Shown here: piece by piece, positions 6,423 through 7,724 of the stretch
Layout: each line of letters opens with the position of its first letter
How positions within the stretch are numbered: the first letter of the stretch is position 1
DNA from: an uncultured Odoribacter sp.
Lineage (GTDB): Bacteria > Bacteroidota > Bacteroidia > Bacteroidales > Marinifilaceae
DNA length: 7,724 bases
Direction: 5' to 3'
Assembly: GCA_900548135.1 (NCBI GenBank)
Contig: URJC01000116.1
Coordinates: 1 to 7,724, forward strand
Notes under the pieces: model-generated
Database searches by the model: none
Told to the model about the DNA's origin: nothing
The model's input: only the letters and a program-made list of their open reading frames with translations
Made by a program: the position numbers and the translations under genes

Positions 6423-7484
6423 ATGAAAATAGCAGGAAATTTAATTGTGGTATTTAGTTTGAATATGGCATTGATGGCCTGTTCTAACTCGGCCCGTTCG
6501 GATCAGGATCAGGAAATTGTAGTCCGTGTGGCTCAGGTTGTTCAGCAACCAGGGGCACAACAAAAAGAATTTTCATTTATTTCAGTACCTTTCCGTACCT
6601 CTGAATTGTCATTCCGTGTGGGAGGGCCTGTTAACTATTTTGAGGGATATGCCGGAAATTTTTATAAACGTGGGGAAGTGATTGCTGAAATAGATCCCCG
6701 GGATTTTCGTATCCGTAAGGAACGTACTGAAGCTATTTATAAACAGGCAAAAACTGAGTTCCAACGGATTGAGGCCCTTTATAGAAAAAATAATTTGCCA
6801 GCCAGTACCTTTGAAAAAGCGAGAGCCGATTATGTATCAGCCAAAACGGCTTATGAAACTGCGGTAAATGAGTTGAAAGATACCCGTTTGCTGGCTCCTT
6901 TTGACGGGTATATCGGGGAAGTACATATAGAGAAATTTCAGGATGTTAAACCCGCCCAACCTGTAATTTCATTTATTGATATCAACCGTTTGAAGATTGA
7001 AACCTATGTCACTCAGGAGATTGCTTTTAACCGTCCTGAAGACCGGGAGGTAGATTTACGTTTTGATGCAATGCCCGGTAAGGTATATAAAGCCAGTATA
7101 ACAGAGATTTCAAAGAACACAACTTCTAACAATCTTTCTTATTTACTGACAGTCTTATTACCGAATGAGGGGGCACAATTGCCTGCAGGTATGTCCGGAA
7201 AACTTTCATTTCAGCTTGATTCCGGGAGAGATGGAATAGTCATTGTTGTTCCTCAAAAAGCGGTTTGTCATCGTCCTGCTGTAGGAGATTATGTTTGGGC
7301 ATTTGATCCGGAGAATCAAAAGGTTGTCCGTAAGAAAGTTACTTTGGGCAAGTTGATGCCCGATGGGCAGGTGAATATTGTGGAAGGATTGTCGGGGGAT
7401 GAATGGGTTGTGATTACGGGACTTCGTTTTTTGTCGGAAGGTATGAATGTTAAAATTGCTGACGATAACCGGGATGACGAATAA
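6423..7484 (+). CDS. RND efflux periplasmic adaptor subunit (membrane fusion protein, AcrA/MexA type), lipoprotein
   Basis: The 353-residue product is the adaptor that links an inner-membrane RND pump to an outer-membrane channel. The signal peptide ends in the lipobox LMAC, making Cys20 the lipidated residue. A first beta-barrel/lipoyl half (about 30-95) contains LSFRVGGPV, and YAGNFYKRGEVIAEIDPRDF, the typical adaptor motif. A short alpha-helical hairpin (about 95-153) follows, with FQRIEALYRKNNLPASTFEK and KARADYVSAKTAYETAVNEL. The second lipoyl half is TRLLAPFDGYIGEVHIEKFQ (155-172), then a beta-barrel domain (about 185-265) and a membrane-proximal domain (about 270-345) with VVPQKAV and GLSGDEWVVITGLRFLSEGM. 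Length is normal for the family. The start fits the signal peptide; it is preceded by A/T-rich sequence with no Shine-Dalgarno. The partner pump is not in the window, presumably further downstream. Substrates cannot be inferred. Confidence 0.93.
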   Translation: MKIAGNLIVVFSLNMALMACSNSARSDQDQEIVVRVAQVVQQPGAQQKEFSFISVPFRTSELSFRVGGPVNYFEGYAGNFYKRGEVIAEIDPRDFRIRKERTEAIYKQAKTEFQRIEALYRKNNLPASTFEKARADYVSAKTAYETAVNELKDTRLLAPFDGYIGEVHIEKFQDVKPAQPVISFIDINRLKIETYVTQEIAFNRPEDREVDLRFDAMPGKVYKASITEISKNTTSNNLSYLLTVLLPNEGAQLPAGMSGKLSFQLDSGRDGIVIVVPQKAVCHRPAVGDYVWAFDPENQKVVRKKVTLGKLMPDGQVNIVEGLSGDEWVVITGLRFLSEGMNVKIADDNRDDE

Positions 7485-7724
7485 AGAATTACAGATTGTT
7501 CGTGAATCTTTGGAACTGTTCCATTTATATGGAATCAGGTCGCTTAACCTGGAAGATATTTCCCGTTTGGTGAAATTACCCCTCCGGGTATTGAAAAGAT
7601 ATTTCCCAACAAAAGAATGTTTGTTGCAAAAATGTGTGAAGTACCGGATTAGCCAGGAGGAAATTTTCAAGTATACAGATGACAGCCTGCTGGATATCCT
7701 GATCCGGTTTTCAGAGGCATTTCT
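7474..7724 (+). CDS. TetR-like transcriptional regulator, N-terminal part (runs off window end)
   Basis: The frame opens at ATG 7474-7476 inside the end of the adaptor gene and stays open to the last base, giving 83 codons. Residues about 5-50 read like a TetR N-terminal DNA-binding domain: a first helix around IVRESLELFHLYGIRSLNLE, then a helix-turn-helix DISRLVKLPLRVLKRYFPTK and the ECLLQKC helix. This follows the family pattern G-x-x-x-x-x-x-x-x-IA...-x-S-x-x-T-x-Y-x-Y-F-x-x-K-x-x-L-L. The ligand-binding C-terminus is outside the window. The 11-base overlap with the adaptor gene suggests translational coupling and co-transcription. TetR proteins near RND pumps usually repress their own operon; here that is inference. 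The recognition helix has LPLRVLKRY in place of the usual IS-x-x-T-x-Y, somewhat divergent. Start choice is fairly safe because no earlier in-frame start fits better. Confidence 0.75.
   Translation, partial: MTNKELQIVRESLELFHLYGIRSLNLEDISRLVKLPLRVLKRYFPTKECLLQKCVKYRISQEEIFKYTDDSLLDILIRFSEAF

Noticed and set aside
7206..7670. 154-codon open frame on the minus strand over the adaptor/TetR overlap
   Set aside because: Both plus-strand genes have recognisable domains there; the minus-strand protein does not.

Overview
The window looks like a carbohydrate-utilisation region of a Bacteroidales bacterium (Bacteroides/Parabacteroides/Odoribacter-like; I cannot name a species). The signs are moderate GC, A/T-rich start regions without clear Shine-Dalgarno sequences, lipoprotein-type glycoside hydrolases, and family members typical of gut Bacteroidetes. 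Every coding segment is on the plus strand except one decayed methyltransferase gene on the minus strand.

Layout. Bases 1-716 hold the 3' part of a GH29 alpha-L-fucosidase gene, broken by a frameshift near base 230. Bases 715-1240 hold only the 3' part of a decayed GH36-like (Sip1/raffinose-synthase type) gene; it abuts the GH29 stop and carries stops and frame changes. An intact lipoprotein GH29 fucosidase with a C-terminal discoidin (F5/8 type C) domain follows at 1338-3233. Seven bases later comes an intact, secreted GH31 alpha-glycosidase at 3241-5688, almost certainly co-transcribed. Bases 5689-6422 contain no intact gene. On the minus strand, 6229-5753 is a clear SAM-dependent methyltransferase relic with a lost start, four stops and a missing C-terminus. 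At 6423-7484 begins a different operon: an RND-type periplasmic adaptor lipoprotein, overlapped by 11 bases by a TetR-like regulator that runs off the window end.

How they work together. The two GH29 genes, the GH36-like remnant and the GH31 gene look like part of a polysaccharide or host-glycan utilisation locus acting on an alpha-fucosylated glycan that also carries other alpha-linked sugars. No SusC/SusD pair, regulator or transporter for this locus is visible, so the substrate cannot be fixed. The adaptor/TetR pair belongs to an efflux system and is probably unrelated to glycan use.

I see no new defence, mobile or RNA system here. The most notable signal is the concentration of gene decay: three broken genes interleaved with intact ones.
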